Positions 9,062-17,431 of a stretch of 30,788 bases of DNA are shown piece after piece. Both the position numbers and the translations under genes were made by a program. This stretch comes from JBLKSS01 sp047607725 (GTDB lineage: Bacteria; Pseudomonadota; Gammaproteobacteria; Enterobacterales; Enterobacteriaceae), in contig NZ_JBLKSS010000011.1 of NCBI RefSeq assembly GCF_047607725.1, forward strand, positions 1 through 30,788, written 5' to 3'. Under the pieces are notes generated by a model that saw only the letters and a program-made list of their open reading frames with translations, was not told where the DNA came from and did not search any database. The number at the start of each line of letters is the position of its first letter. Positions within the stretch are counted from its first letter, which is position 1.

Positions 9062-11787
9062 GGCGCGGCCTCCCGCAGATTAACAACGCTCTGTCCCGCA
9101 AGCATCGGGGGAATGCCCGGTAAGCCCAGCGGCAGCCCCACCTGTCCCGGGCTCAGGCTATCGCTGAACCGAACCAGGAGGCGCAACTCCAGACCCGCGC
9201 AGGTGAAGGCGAGCAGCGTACCGCTGTTGACGCCCATCCGGGCGGCGTCCGCCTGGCTCACCGCCACATAGGGCGCCGGCATCCGCTCCTGGATGACCGG
9301 AGAGCGCTGCGAGGTCTCCTCGCTGCCGAACAGGTGCCAATAGGGCGCGATGCGCCAGCTGCCGTCCTCGGGCTGCGCGAAGGCGGGCGGAATAGCGCTG
9401 AAATAATCCAGCCGGCCCTCGCCCGCTTCCAGAAGCCGCACCCCGGGGTCGCCGTGGCGCAAATGACCGCCCACCTCATCCTGGAATTTATTCCAGGCCT
9501 GGGGGGAGTTCCAGCCCGGTGCCCAAGCGAACGCCACCTGCTGGCGCGGCGCCTGGGGCGCATTGTTGCCCTCCATGGAGAAGGCGAACATGGTGTCCTG
9601 GTCCTGCGGCACGCGCGGTTCATGCACATTGATGCTGGCGCGCATCGCGGTGCGTCCGCTGTAGCGGTGCGGCTCGCGCGCCAGTTTCTGGCCGTGAATA
9701 CGAAAACCGGCGTCCGGCGCGGCGTGCTTGATCCCCGCCAGTTGCGGCAGCGCCGCAGCCGCGGCATCGATAATATGGTCTAGCTGGGTCCAATCCACCT
9801 GGCGGTTCAAATAGGTGGAGTGCAGCGAATGCAGCCAGCGCCAGCTTTCCAGCATAATGACCTGGTCATCGTAGTACGCCGGATCATAGACCTGGAAGAA
9901 ACGCTGCGCGCGGCCCTCCTGGTTGATGAGCGTACCGTCGCTTTCGGCGAAGCTCGCCGCCGACAGGATAAGACAGGCCTTCTCCTGCAGGGCGGTGCGC
10001 TGGTGGTCCAGCACGATAAGGTTATTGACGTTGGCCAGCGCGGCGTCGATACGCGCGGCCGGCGCATGGCGGTAAAGGTCGTTTTCCAGCACAATCACGC
10101 TGTCCGCAGCACCCTGCTCCAACGCGTCCAGCGCATCGTCCAGGCTGCCGCCCCCCATCATCGCCAGCCCCATGCTATTGGCGCCGGCTGCGATAAAGCT
10201 AATCCCCACATCGCTCCCCCGCCCCTTCAGGGCGCGGGCGACGTTGGCGGCGGCGGCGATCACCACCTCGCTGCCGGCGTTACTACCGGAGATGATAAGC
10301 GGTTTGCGGGCGCCTGCCAGCGCCTGCACCACCACGTCGATTTTACCCTTGAGCGACTCATCAAGGCCGGTCACCGCCGGCGCCGTCTCGTCCAGCACAT
10401 GGGCGATGGCGAAGCCAAGCCGCGCCTGGTCATCCACCGGCGCGCAGTAGCTCCAGGCGGCGATATCATCCAGGCGCGTGCGGTCGACGTTGGTGACGAA
10501 CAGCGGGTGTTTGGCGTGCTGGCCGATGTTCATGATGGCGGCTATCTGCCAATCGGCCACTTTCTGCGCCGCGGCCATTTCGCGCGCCTTGCCTTTCACG
10601 GCCTGACGCACCGCCAGCGCAATGCGCGCGCCGGTCTGGGTCAAATCCTCCCCCAGCACCAGCACGGCGTCATAACTTTCCATTTCGCGCAGCGAGGGCG
10701 TGCGGATGCCGCCGTTGCGCAGCACATTGAGCATCAGCGCCAGCCGGTCCTGTTCGCCGCCGGCAATACCGGTGTAGAAATTCTCGGCGCCCACCAGTTC
10801 ACGCAGGGCGAAATTGCTTTCGACGCTAGCGCGCGGCGAGCCAATGCCGATCATTTTGCGCGCATGGCGCAGCGCATCCGCGGCGCCCTGCATCGCCTGA
10901 TCGGCGTTCAGCGCGATCCAATCGTCGCCGCGGCGCTGCAGCGGCTGGCGCGGACGGTCTTTCAAATTAACGTAGCCGTAGCCGAAGCGCCCGCGGTCGC
11001 ACAAGAAGTAATGGTTGACGCTGCCGTTGTAGCGGTTTTCAATGCGGCGCAGCTCGCCATAGCGTTCGCCGGGGCTGGTGTTGCAGCCAATGCTGCACTG
11101 CTGGCAGACGCTGGGGGCGAACTGCATATCCCATTTACGGTTATAGCGTTGGGAATGGGTTTTATCGGTGAACACGCCGGTCGGGCAGATTTCCACCAGG
11201 TTGCCGGAAAACTCACTCTCCAGCACCCCGTCCTCAGGACGGCCGAAATAGACGTTATCATGGGCGCCATACACACCGAGATCGCCGCCGTCGGCATAAT
11301 CTTTGTAGTAGCGGACGCAGCGGTAGCAGGCGATGCAGCGGTTCATCTCATGGGAAATAAACGGCCCCAGATATTGATTGCGGTGGGTGCGCTTGGTAAA
11401 GCGGTAGCGGCGGAAATTCTGGCCGGTCATGACCGTCATATCCTGTAGATGGCAATTGCCGCCCTCTTCGCACACCGGGCAATCGTGCGGGTGGTTGGTC
11501 ATCAGCCACTCCACCACGCTCTGGCGGAACTGTTTCGCTTCATCGTCGGCGATAGAGATGAAGGTCCCGTCGGCGACGGGCGTCATACAGGACATCACCA
11601 ACCGGCCGCGGGTATCCTCGGCGTTTTGGTATTGCTTGACCGCGCACTGGCGGCAAGCGCCAACGCTGCCGAGCGCCGGATGCCAGCAAAAGTAAGGAAT
11701 ATCGAGGCCGAGGGACAGACAGGCTTCCAGCAGGTTGTCAGACCCGTTAACCTCGTACTCTTTGCCGTCTACATGAATGGTAGCCAT
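9058..11787 (-). CDS. nuoG: NADH-quinone oxidoreductase subunit G
   Basis: NuoG is the large iron-sulfur subunit of the peripheral arm. Ligands visible: Cys34, Cys45, Cys48 and Cys67 for the [2Fe-2S] cluster; His99, Cys103, Cys106 and Cys112 (HPHDCPVCEEGGNC) for N5; the CIACYRC group with a later EICPTG cysteine for N4; and CQQCSIGC with FLCDRG for N7, a cluster found only in some bacteria. The rest is a degenerate molybdopterin oxidoreductase fold. I start it at the ATG at 11787 (MATIHVDGKEYEV); an ATG three codons upstream at 11796 is possible, and neither has a strong ribosome site. It gives 909 residues against about 908 in E. coli. Confidence 0.96.
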   Translation of the reverse strand: MATIHVDGKEYEVNGSDNLLEACLSLGLDIPYFCWHPALGSVGACRQCAVKQYQNAEDTRGRLVMSCMTPVADGTFISIADDEAKQFRQSVVEWLMTNHPHDCPVCEEGGNCHLQDMTVMTGQNFRRYRFTKRTHRNQYLGPFISHEMNRCIACYRCVRYYKDYADGGDLGVYGAHDNVYFGRPEDGVLESEFSGNLVEICPTGVFTDKTHSQRYNRKWDMQFAPSVCQQCSIGCNTSPGERYGELRRIENRYNGSVNHYFLCDRGRFGYGYVNLKDRPRQPLQRRGDDWIALNADQAMQGAADALRHARKMIGIGSPRASVESNFALRELVGAENFYTGIAGGEQDRLALMLNVLRNGGIRTPSLREMESYDAVLVLGEDLTQTGARIALAVRQAVKGKAREMAAAQKVADWQIAAIMNIGQHAKHPLFVTNVDRTRLDDIAAWSYCAPVDDQARLGFAIAHVLDETAPAVTGLDESLKGKIDVVVQALAGARKPLIISGSNAGSEVVIAAAANVARALKGRGSDVGISFIAAGANSMGLAMMGGGSLDDALDALEQGAADSVIVLENDLYRHAPAARIDAALANVNNLIVLDHQRTALQEKACLILSAASFAESDGTLINQEGRAQRFFQVYDPAYYDDQVIMLESWRWLHSLHSTYLNRQVDWTQLDHIIDAAAAALPQLAGIKHAAPDAGFRIHGQKLAREPHRYSGRTAMRASINVHEPRVPQDQDTMFAFSMEGNNAPQAPRQQVAFAWAPGWNSPQAWNKFQDEVGGHLRHGDPGVRLLEAGEGRLDYFSAIPPAFAQPEDGSWRIAPYWHLFGSEETSQRSPVIQERMPAPYVAVSQADAARMGVNSGTLLAFTCAGLELRLLVRFSDSLSPGQVGLPLGLPGIPPMLAGQSVVNLREAAP

Positions 11788-11807
11788 AGTCAGCATGCTC
11801 AGGTGAG

Positions 11808-11824
11808 GCCCGCCAAAGGCGGGC
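11808..11824. other. Hairpin in the nuoF-nuoG gap
   Basis: A perfect 7-bp GC stem (11808-11814 with 11818-11824) around a three-base loop lies about 20 bases upstream of nuoG in the 106-base gap after nuoF. No T run follows on the minus strand, so it is not an intrinsic terminator. Such hairpins can affect mRNA stability or translation of the next gene. Confidence 0.5.
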
Positions 11825-11893
11825 GTTAATCAAAAATGCGTTCAGGGTGCGAAGCGCGTACGCCCGCCTGACCCGCTCGTGCCGCATGGACAA

Positions 11894-13243
11894 TTACCAG
11901 CGCGCTTTTAATAGGTTGGGCTGCACGCCGGCAATGGCGCGGGTATTGCCCAGTAAGTCGGTGCTGATGCCCGCATCAAACTCGGAGCGGAAATACTTAA
12001 TCGCGCTTTGCAGCGGCTCCACCGCCCCCGGCGCATGAGCGCAGAAGGTTTTGCCGGGGCCAAGGAAGCGGCACAGCTGCTCCAGGGTTTCAATGTCCCC
12101 CGGCTGGCCCTTACCGCTTTCCAGCGCGCGAAGCAGTTTGACGCTCCACGGCAGGCCATCGCGGCACGGCGTACACCAGCCGCAGGATTCCCGGGCGAAA
12201 AACTCTTCCAAATTGCGCGTTAACGACACCATGTTGATTTCGTTGTCCACCGCCATCGCCAACGCGGTACCGAGCCGGCTGCCCGCTTTGCCGATATTCT
12301 CGAAGTCCATCGGCAGATCCAGATGATCCTGGGTCAGGAAATCGGTGCCGCCGCCGCCGGGCTGCCAGGCTTTCAGGGTCAGGCCATCGCGCATACCGCC
12401 GGCGTAATCCTCGAGGATCTCGCGCGCGGTAATGCCGAACGGCAGCTCCCAGACGCCGGGATTCTTTACCCGGCCGGAGAAACCCATCAGCTTGGTGCCG
12501 GCGTCGTTGCTCTTGCCTGCGGTGATGCCCTGATACCAGTCCACCCCATGCTCAAGGATAGCCGGCACGTTGCATAAAGTTTCAACGTTATTGACACAGG
12601 TGGGTTTACCCCAGGCGCCGGCGCTGGCGGGAAACGGCGGTTTTGAGCGCGGATTGGCGCGGCGGCCTTCCAGCGAATTAATCAGCGCGGTTTCTTCGCC
12701 GCAAATATAGCGCCCGGCGCCGGTGTGGACGATAAGCTCAAAGTCAAAACCGCTGCCCAGAATATTTTTGCCCACCCAGCCGGCTTCGGTAGCCTCGGCT
12801 ATCGCACGGCGCAGGTTCGCCGCCGCTTCGATATACTCGCCGCGCAGGAATATATAGCCGCGGTAGGCTTTCAGCGCGAAGGCGGCGATCAGCATCCCCT
12901 CCACCAGCAGATGGGGCAATTGCTCCATCAGCAGGCGGTCTTTATAGGTGCCCGGCTCCATTTCATCGGCATTGCACAGCAAATAGCGAATGTTCATGGC
13001 GGGATCTTTCGGCATCAGGCTCCACTTCAGGCCGGTGGAAAAGCCGGCGCCGCCGCGTCCTTTCAGGCCGGAGTCTTTCACCAGCGTGACAATATCGTCC
13101 TGCGCCATGCCGCTTAACGCCTTACGCGCGCCAACATAGCCGTTTTTGCTCTGATATTCGTCCAGCCACATGGGCTGATGGTCATCACGCAGCCGCCAGG
13201 TCAGCGGGTGCGTTTCCGCCAAGCTGACAATGGTTTTAGTCAT
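11894..13243 (-). CDS. nuoF: NADH-quinone oxidoreductase subunit F (NADH/FMN site)
   Basis: NuoF binds NADH and FMN at the tip of complex I and carries cluster N3. The glycine-rich GLKGRGGAGFSTGLKW (about 59-75) and GAGRYICGEETALINSLEG are the NADH and FMN binding segments. The cluster motif ESCGWCTPCRDG with the later FCAHAPG cysteine supplies the four N3 ligands. The product has 449 residues (E. coli 445) and ends LLKARW, close to the family LLKERW. Its start overlaps the nuoE stop by four bases. Confidence 0.97.
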   Translation of the reverse strand: MTKTIVSLAETHPLTWRLRDDHQPMWLDEYQSKNGYVGARKALSGMAQDDIVTLVKDSGLKGRGGAGFSTGLKWSLMPKDPAMNIRYLLCNADEMEPGTYKDRLLMEQLPHLLVEGMLIAAFALKAYRGYIFLRGEYIEAAANLRRAIAEATEAGWVGKNILGSGFDFELIVHTGAGRYICGEETALINSLEGRRANPRSKPPFPASAGAWGKPTCVNNVETLCNVPAILEHGVDWYQGITAGKSNDAGTKLMGFSGRVKNPGVWELPFGITAREILEDYAGGMRDGLTLKAWQPGGGGTDFLTQDHLDLPMDFENIGKAGSRLGTALAMAVDNEINMVSLTRNLEEFFARESCGWCTPCRDGLPWSVKLLRALESGKGQPGDIETLEQLCRFLGPGKTFCAHAPGAVEPLQSAIKYFRSEFDAGISTDLLGNTRAIAGVQPNLLKARW

Positions 13244-13773
13244 CGATATTGCTCCAGCAGCGGACCAATGCCTTCCGGCGTCAAATGCACGTGGGTATCG
13301 TCATCCACCATCATGGTCGGCCCCTTGTCACAATTGCCCAAACAGCAGGTGGGCAGCAGGGTGAACCGGCCATCGGTCGTTATCTGGCCCGGTTTGATGT
13401 TCAGCGACTGCTCAAGGGCGGCCTGAATGCCCTGATAACCGGTAATATGGCAGACCACGCTATCGCAATAGCGGATAACGTGGCGACCCACCGGCTGGCG
13501 GAAAATCTGGCTATAAAAAGTGGCCACCCCCTCAACATCGCTGCCGGGAATGCCCAGCACCTGGGCGATGGCCGCGATAGCCCCGTCCGGCACCCAGCCG
13601 CGGTTCTTCTGCACGATTTTCAGCGCTTCGATCGAGGCGGCGCGCGCATCCTCGTAATGGTGCTTCTCATGCTCGATGGCTTCGCGCTCTTCACGACTCA
13701 GCTCGAACGTTTCGGTGGCGGCGTCCAGCCCCGCCGCCGCCGCATGCTTGGGGGTATCTTGCTGTTGCTGCAT
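13240..13773 (-). CDS. nuoE: NADH-quinone oxidoreductase subunit E
   Basis: NuoE is the thioredoxin-fold [2Fe-2S] subunit (cluster N1a) that pairs with NuoF at the NADH end of complex I. The four ligands are Cys103 and Cys108 (YCDSVVCHITG) and Cys144 and Cys148 (LPTCCLGNCDKGP). The 177 residues exceed the E. coli 166 only by a polar N-terminal extension rich in Gln and Ala before the conserved FELSREEREAIEHE. It begins two bases after nuoCD and overlaps nuoF by four. Confidence 0.96.
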   Translation of the reverse strand: MQQQQDTPKHAAAAGLDAATETFELSREEREAIEHEKHHYEDARAASIEALKIVQKNRGWVPDGAIAAIAQVLGIPGSDVEGVATFYSQIFRQPVGRHVIRYCDSVVCHITGYQGIQAALEQSLNIKPGQITTDGRFTLLPTCCLGNCDKGPTMMVDDDTHVHLTPEGIGPLLEQYR

Positions 13774-13775
13774 AA

Positions 13776-15575
13776 TTAGCGGTCCACATCTGACATAACG
13801 AAATCAATACTGCCCAGATATACGATCAAATCCGATACCAGGCTGCCGCGAATAACCGAGGGGATCTGCTGCAGATGAGGGAAACTGGGCGTGCGGATAC
13901 GCGTCCGGTAACTCATCGTGCTGCCATCGCTGGTCAGGTAATAGCTATTGATGCCCTTGGTGGCCTCGATCATCTGGAATGATTCGTTGGCCGGCATCAC
14001 CGGTCCCCAGGAAACCTGCAGGAAGTGCGTGATAAGCGTCTCGATATGCTGCAGCGTGCGCTCTTTCGGCGGCGGCGTGGTCAGCGAATGGTCGGCCTTG
14101 AACGGCCCCACCGGCATATTATTCAGGCACTGCTCGAGGATGCGTAGGCTTTGGCGTATCTCTTCCACTTTCAGCATTACGCGGCTGTAGCAGTCGCTCA
14201 CGCCATCGCCCACCGGCACCTCGAAGTCGAAGTTTTCATAACCGGAATAGGGACGCCATTTACGCACGTCGAAATCGATGCCGGTGGCGCGTAGCGCCGC
14301 GCCGGTCACGCCCCAGTCCAGTGCCTCTTTCGCGCCGTAGGCGGCGACACCCTCGGCGCGGGCGCGCAGCACGCTGTTTCTCAGCGCCGCTTTGACATAG
14401 CTGTCCAGACGCTTCGGCAGCCAGTCGAGGAATTCCCGCAGCAGACCTTCCCAGCCGCGCGGCAGATCGTGCGCCACGCCGCCGATGCGGAACCAGGCGG
14501 GATGCATGCGAAAACCGGTAATCGCCTCGACGACATCATAAATTTTCTGACGGTCGGTAAACGCCAAGAAGACCGGCGTCATCCCGCCGATGTCCTGAAT
14601 ATAGGTACTGATGTACAGCAGGTGGCTATTGATGCGGAACAGTTCCGACAGCATCACCCGGATTACGTTGACGCGGTCGGGCACCACAATGCCGGCCAAC
14701 TTTTCCACCGCCAGCACATAAGGCATTTCGTTGACGCAGCCGCCGAGATATTCGACGCGGTCGGTATAGGGAATATAGCTATGCCAGGACTGGCGCTCGC
14801 CCATCTTTTCGGCGCCGCGATGGTGATAACCGATATCGGGCACGCAATCGACAATCTCTTCACCGTCGAGCTGCAAGATGATGCGGAAGGCGCCGTGGGC
14901 GGAGGGGTGGTTCGGCCCCAGGTTGAGGAACATAAAGTCCTCGTTGTCCGTGCCGCGCTTCATGCCCCACTCTTCCGGCTTGAAGGTCAGCCCTTCCATC
15001 TCCAAATCTTCTTTTTGCTTGGTGAGGACGAAGGGATCGAATTCCGTAGCGCGCGCCGGATAATCTTTACGCAGCGGATGCCCTTCCCAGCTTTTCGGCA
15101 TCATGATGCGGGTCAGGTGCGGGTTGCCGTCGAAGGTCATGCCGAACATTTCCCAAGTTTCGCGCTCATACCAGTTGGCGTTGGGGAAAATGCGGGTACA
15201 GGTGGGCAGGCGCAGATCTTTTTCCAGCAGCGCCACCTTCAACATGATATCGCGATTGCGATCGATGGAAATCAGATGGTAGAAAACGGTAAAATCCGCC
15301 GCCGGCAGGCCCTGGCGGTGGGTACGCAGGCGCTCGTCCACCCCGTGCAGATCATAGAGCATCACGTAAGGTTTCGGCAGCTTTTTCAAGAAGGTCAGCA
15401 CGTCGAGGATCTGCTCGCGCTTCACCCACACGACCGGAATCCCGGTACGGGTCGGCTGCACGCTGAACGCGTCCGGGACGAAATGGTTACGCAACTCGCC
15501 AATCACCGGATCATCAAGATGATCCTGCGTTTGCCAGGCCGGCAGGGCGGAATTTTGCGTCATCAACTCTGTCAT
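13776..15575 (-). CDS. nuoC: NADH-quinone oxidoreductase subunit CD (fused)
   Basis: This is the fused C and D subunit typical of gammaproteobacteria. The NuoC part (about 1-190) ends near GHPLRKDYPARATEF; the NuoD part (about 200-599) has the LNLGPNHPSAHGAFR motif that lines the quinone headgroup site and ends LIVYLGSIDFVMSDVDR, the hydrogenase-like C-terminus. I start it at the ATG at 15575, which has a weak purine-rich site; a GTG five codons upstream at 15590 is also open and cannot be excluded. The 599 residues agree with E. coli (about 596-600). The downstream gene nuoE follows after two bases. Confidence 0.96.
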   Translation of the reverse strand: MTELMTQNSALPAWQTQDHLDDPVIGELRNHFVPDAFSVQPTRTGIPVVWVKREQILDVLTFLKKLPKPYVMLYDLHGVDERLRTHRQGLPAADFTVFYHLISIDRNRDIMLKVALLEKDLRLPTCTRIFPNANWYERETWEMFGMTFDGNPHLTRIMMPKSWEGHPLRKDYPARATEFDPFVLTKQKEDLEMEGLTFKPEEWGMKRGTDNEDFMFLNLGPNHPSAHGAFRIILQLDGEEIVDCVPDIGYHHRGAEKMGERQSWHSYIPYTDRVEYLGGCVNEMPYVLAVEKLAGIVVPDRVNVIRVMLSELFRINSHLLYISTYIQDIGGMTPVFLAFTDRQKIYDVVEAITGFRMHPAWFRIGGVAHDLPRGWEGLLREFLDWLPKRLDSYVKAALRNSVLRARAEGVAAYGAKEALDWGVTGAALRATGIDFDVRKWRPYSGYENFDFEVPVGDGVSDCYSRVMLKVEEIRQSLRILEQCLNNMPVGPFKADHSLTTPPPKERTLQHIETLITHFLQVSWGPVMPANESFQMIEATKGINSYYLTSDGSTMSYRTRIRTPSFPHLQQIPSVIRGSLVSDLIVYLGSIDFVMSDVDR

Positions 15576-15605
15576 AGTTATCTTCACCACATTTGGCTGT
15601 GCCGG

Positions 15606-15643
15606 CGCATGCCGCCGCGCTTATCCGCCTCGGCCGGCATGCG
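15606..15643. other. Inverted repeat in the nuoB-nuoCD gap
   Basis: A perfect 9-bp inverted repeat, CGCATGCCG (15606-15614) with CGGCATGCG (15635-15643), leaves a 20-base loop in the short gap between nuoB and nuoCD. No T run follows. It could form an mRNA hairpin that protects or separates transcript segments. Confidence 0.5.
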
Positions 15644-15653
15644 TATCCGCGCG

Positions 15654-16328
15654 TTAAATTTCGTCGGGTGTGCGCAGATGGGTGACCGCGATGCGTTCAC
15701 CGTGCTTACGTTGACGTTCCGACTCCATATTGGCGCGATAGACGCCCTGATCGCCCACGACCCGGGAGAGCGGACGGCGTTCTTTGCCGATAGACTCTTT
15801 AAGCAGCAGCAGCGCCTGGATGTAGGCCTCAGGTCGCGGCGGACAGCCGGGAATGTAGACGTCCACCGGCAGGAATTTATCGACCCCCTGCACCACGGAA
15901 TAAATATCGTACATTCCGCCGGAATTGGCGCAGGCCCCCATGGAGATAACCCATTTCGGCTCTAGCATCTGGTCATACAGACGCTGGATGACGGGGGCCA
16001 TTTTGGTGAAAGGCGTGCCCGCCACCACCATGAAATCCGCCTGGCGCGGTGAGGCGCGGATGACTTCCGACCCGAAGCGCGCCACGTCGTGCACGGCGGT
16101 AAACGAGGTGGTCATTTCAACATAGCAGCAGGAGAGGCCGAAATTATAGGGCCAAAGAGAATTGCCGCGTCCCCAGTTCACCGCATTGTGCAGCGCGCTC
16201 TCAAGCTTACCGAGATAAACACTGCGATGGACATGCTGCTCCAGCGGATCCGCCACGATTTCCTGTTTTTGCAGGGGATACCGCTCGTTGTCGCCGTCCG
16301 GCTCCGCGCGGGTGAGGGTATAATCCAT
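15654..16328 (-). CDS. nuoB: NADH-quinone oxidoreductase subunit B (cluster N2)
   Basis: NuoB carries cluster N2, the last iron-sulfur cluster, which hands electrons to quinone at the NuoB/NuoD interface. The ligands are the rare tandem pair Cys67-Cys68 (GLSCCYVEM), Cys133 (MGACANSGG) and Cys162 (YIPGCPPRPEA). The product has 224 residues (E. coli 220). An amphipathic N-terminal part precedes the core. It follows nuoA by 15 bases, and nuoCD begins 78 bases after its stop. Confidence 0.97.
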   Translation of the reverse strand: MDYTLTRAEPDGDNERYPLQKQEIVADPLEQHVHRSVYLGKLESALHNAVNWGRGNSLWPYNFGLSCCYVEMTTSFTAVHDVARFGSEVIRASPRQADFMVVAGTPFTKMAPVIQRLYDQMLEPKWVISMGACANSGGMYDIYSVVQGVDKFLPVDVYIPGCPPRPEAYIQALLLLKESIGKERRPLSRVVGDQGVYRANMESERQRKHGERIAVTHLRTPDEI

Positions 16329-16343
16329 TTTGCTGCCTCGCTG

Positions 16344-16781
16344 TTACTCTTGATGACGGGGGGTTTCGCCAATCGGGCCTGCCCGGCGCAAACGCCGGGA
16401 ACGTTCCGGCGTCCAGTCAAGCGCGCCAATACGCACCAGGTAAACCAGACCCGCCAACAGGATAAGAATGAAAATGGTTGCCTCGATGAAGCCGACCCAG
16501 CCCGCTTCGCGGATGGCGGTGGCCCAGGCATATAAATAGAGGGCTTCAACGTCGAAAATGACGAAAAACATCGCCACCAGGTAAAATTTAGCTGAAAGGC
16601 GCAATCTTGCGGTGCCGACCGGATCGATCCCCGATTCAAACGGCACGTTTTTCGAGCGCGCCCTGGCGCGCCCGCCCAGCAGAAAGCCGCCAGTGAGCAT
16701 GAAGGCGCACAGTCCCAGCGCACCCAGGAGGAATACGGCGAAAGCCCAATAATGAGCGGTAATTTCAGTGGTTATCGACAT
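16344..16781 (-). CDS. nuoA: NADH-quinone oxidoreductase subunit A
   Basis: NuoA is a small three-helix membrane subunit (ND3 homologue) at the joint of the two arms of complex I and the first gene of the operon. The 145 residues compare with 147 in E. coli. The conserved loop KNVPFESGIDPVGTARLRLSAKFYLVAMFFVIFDVEALYLYAWA (about 44-88) is intact; the sequence lacks the loop cysteine of mitochondrial ND3, as is usual for enterobacteria. Its transcript starts somewhere in the 650-bp region upstream. Confidence 0.96.
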   Translation of the reverse strand: MSITTEITAHYWAFAVFLLGALGLCAFMLTGGFLLGGRARARSKNVPFESGIDPVGTARLRLSAKFYLVAMFFVIFDVEALYLYAWATAIREAGWVGFIEATIFILILLAGLVYLVRIGALDWTPERSRRLRRAGPIGETPRHQE

Positions 16782-16925
16782 TCTCTATGCTACTCATCAA
16801 AAGTGGCGATTTGCAGGCTGCTCTTAGACATAGGCAGTTTTACGCATCACATCGATTTACAGGAAGGAAGTTAGAAACCGTAAAAGCCGTATGGTAATGA
16901 GATACACAGCTATTGTGTGGGGTTT

Positions 16926-16954
16926 TTTTACTCCTTTTTATAACCTTTTGTCAA
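16926..16954 (-). promoter_or_regulatory. Candidate nuoA promoter
   Basis: On the minus strand an exact TTGACA -35 box (16949-16954) is followed after 17-18 bases by an A-rich GTAAAA/TAAAAA hexamer that could serve as the -10. This would start transcription about 135 bases upstream of nuoA. The -35 is perfect but the -10 is poor, and E. coli uses a start further upstream, so other promoters are likely. Confidence 0.4.
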
Positions 16955-17331
16955 CTTAGACATCATGAACTCCATGTTAATTTACACCTGCAATAGCCGA
17001 TTAACATAGGATGCGCAAGAAATGAGCTAAATCGTGTCAGTCAGCAAAACGGGAATTCGGCTTGTGGACCCGTCGTCAGGAAAAGCTGCGCTCAATTATA
17101 CCATTTTCGCGAAAAATCCTATGGATCGACGTAAGCGGTAAACCCTTTTTATGATCCAGGACACATTTCAACAGATTTTTTAAGGTTTTATTGTGAAAAT
17201 AACCCCCTTTTTGCAGGTGTAGGATTTAAAATGGCGTTTTTAATTTATTGATATGCCCATTAAATGGGTCATGAGCGCGCGCAGAAGCGTCGGGGAAATA
17301 CTGAGGAGGAGCGGTGGAGGAAAATAGCAGG

Positions 17332-17355
17332 TTTTGACCTGTTGAGAGGTCAAAA
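17332..17355 (-). terminator. Hairpin downstream of lrhA, possible weak terminator
   Basis: A perfect 9-bp stem, TTTTGACCT (17332-17340) with AGGTCAAAA (17347-17355) and a six-base loop, lies 77 bases after the lrhA stop. The stem ends in A-T pairs on both sides, but no clear T run follows on the minus strand. It may end lrhA transcripts or be a protein-binding site. Confidence 0.3.
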
Positions 17356-17431
17356 AGCGGGAAACGAAATTTATTGTCTTATTCGTAAAAAATAAGCTCC
17401 CTTATCAGTAGTTTAATTAAAGTCGTGAGAA

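Larger units (their letters stand above)
16782..17431. other. nuo operon regulatory region (lrhA-nuoA gap)
   Basis: This 650-bp gap holds no credible gene. It is AT-rich and carries several symmetric elements: a 10-bp inverted repeat ACACCTGCAA / TTGCAGGTGT at 16984-16993 and 17211-17220; a 12-bp palindrome TTTTCGCGAAAA at 17104-17115; CCCATT-A-AATGGG at 17256-17268; and a 9-bp stem at 17332-17355. In E. coli the corresponding long leader is known to hold ArcA, NarL, FNR, IHF and Fis sites; I cannot assign those sites here by eye. Confidence 0.7.

Noticed and set aside
9820..11448. Plus-strand open frame of 542 codons
   Set aside because: It is wholly antisense to nuoG, whose protein is intact; its translation shows no domain and reflects GC-rich codon use on the other strand.
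14469..15965. Plus-strand open frame of 498 codons
   Set aside because: Antisense to nuoCD and nuoB; histidine- and glutamine-rich composition typical of shadow frames and no family resemblance.
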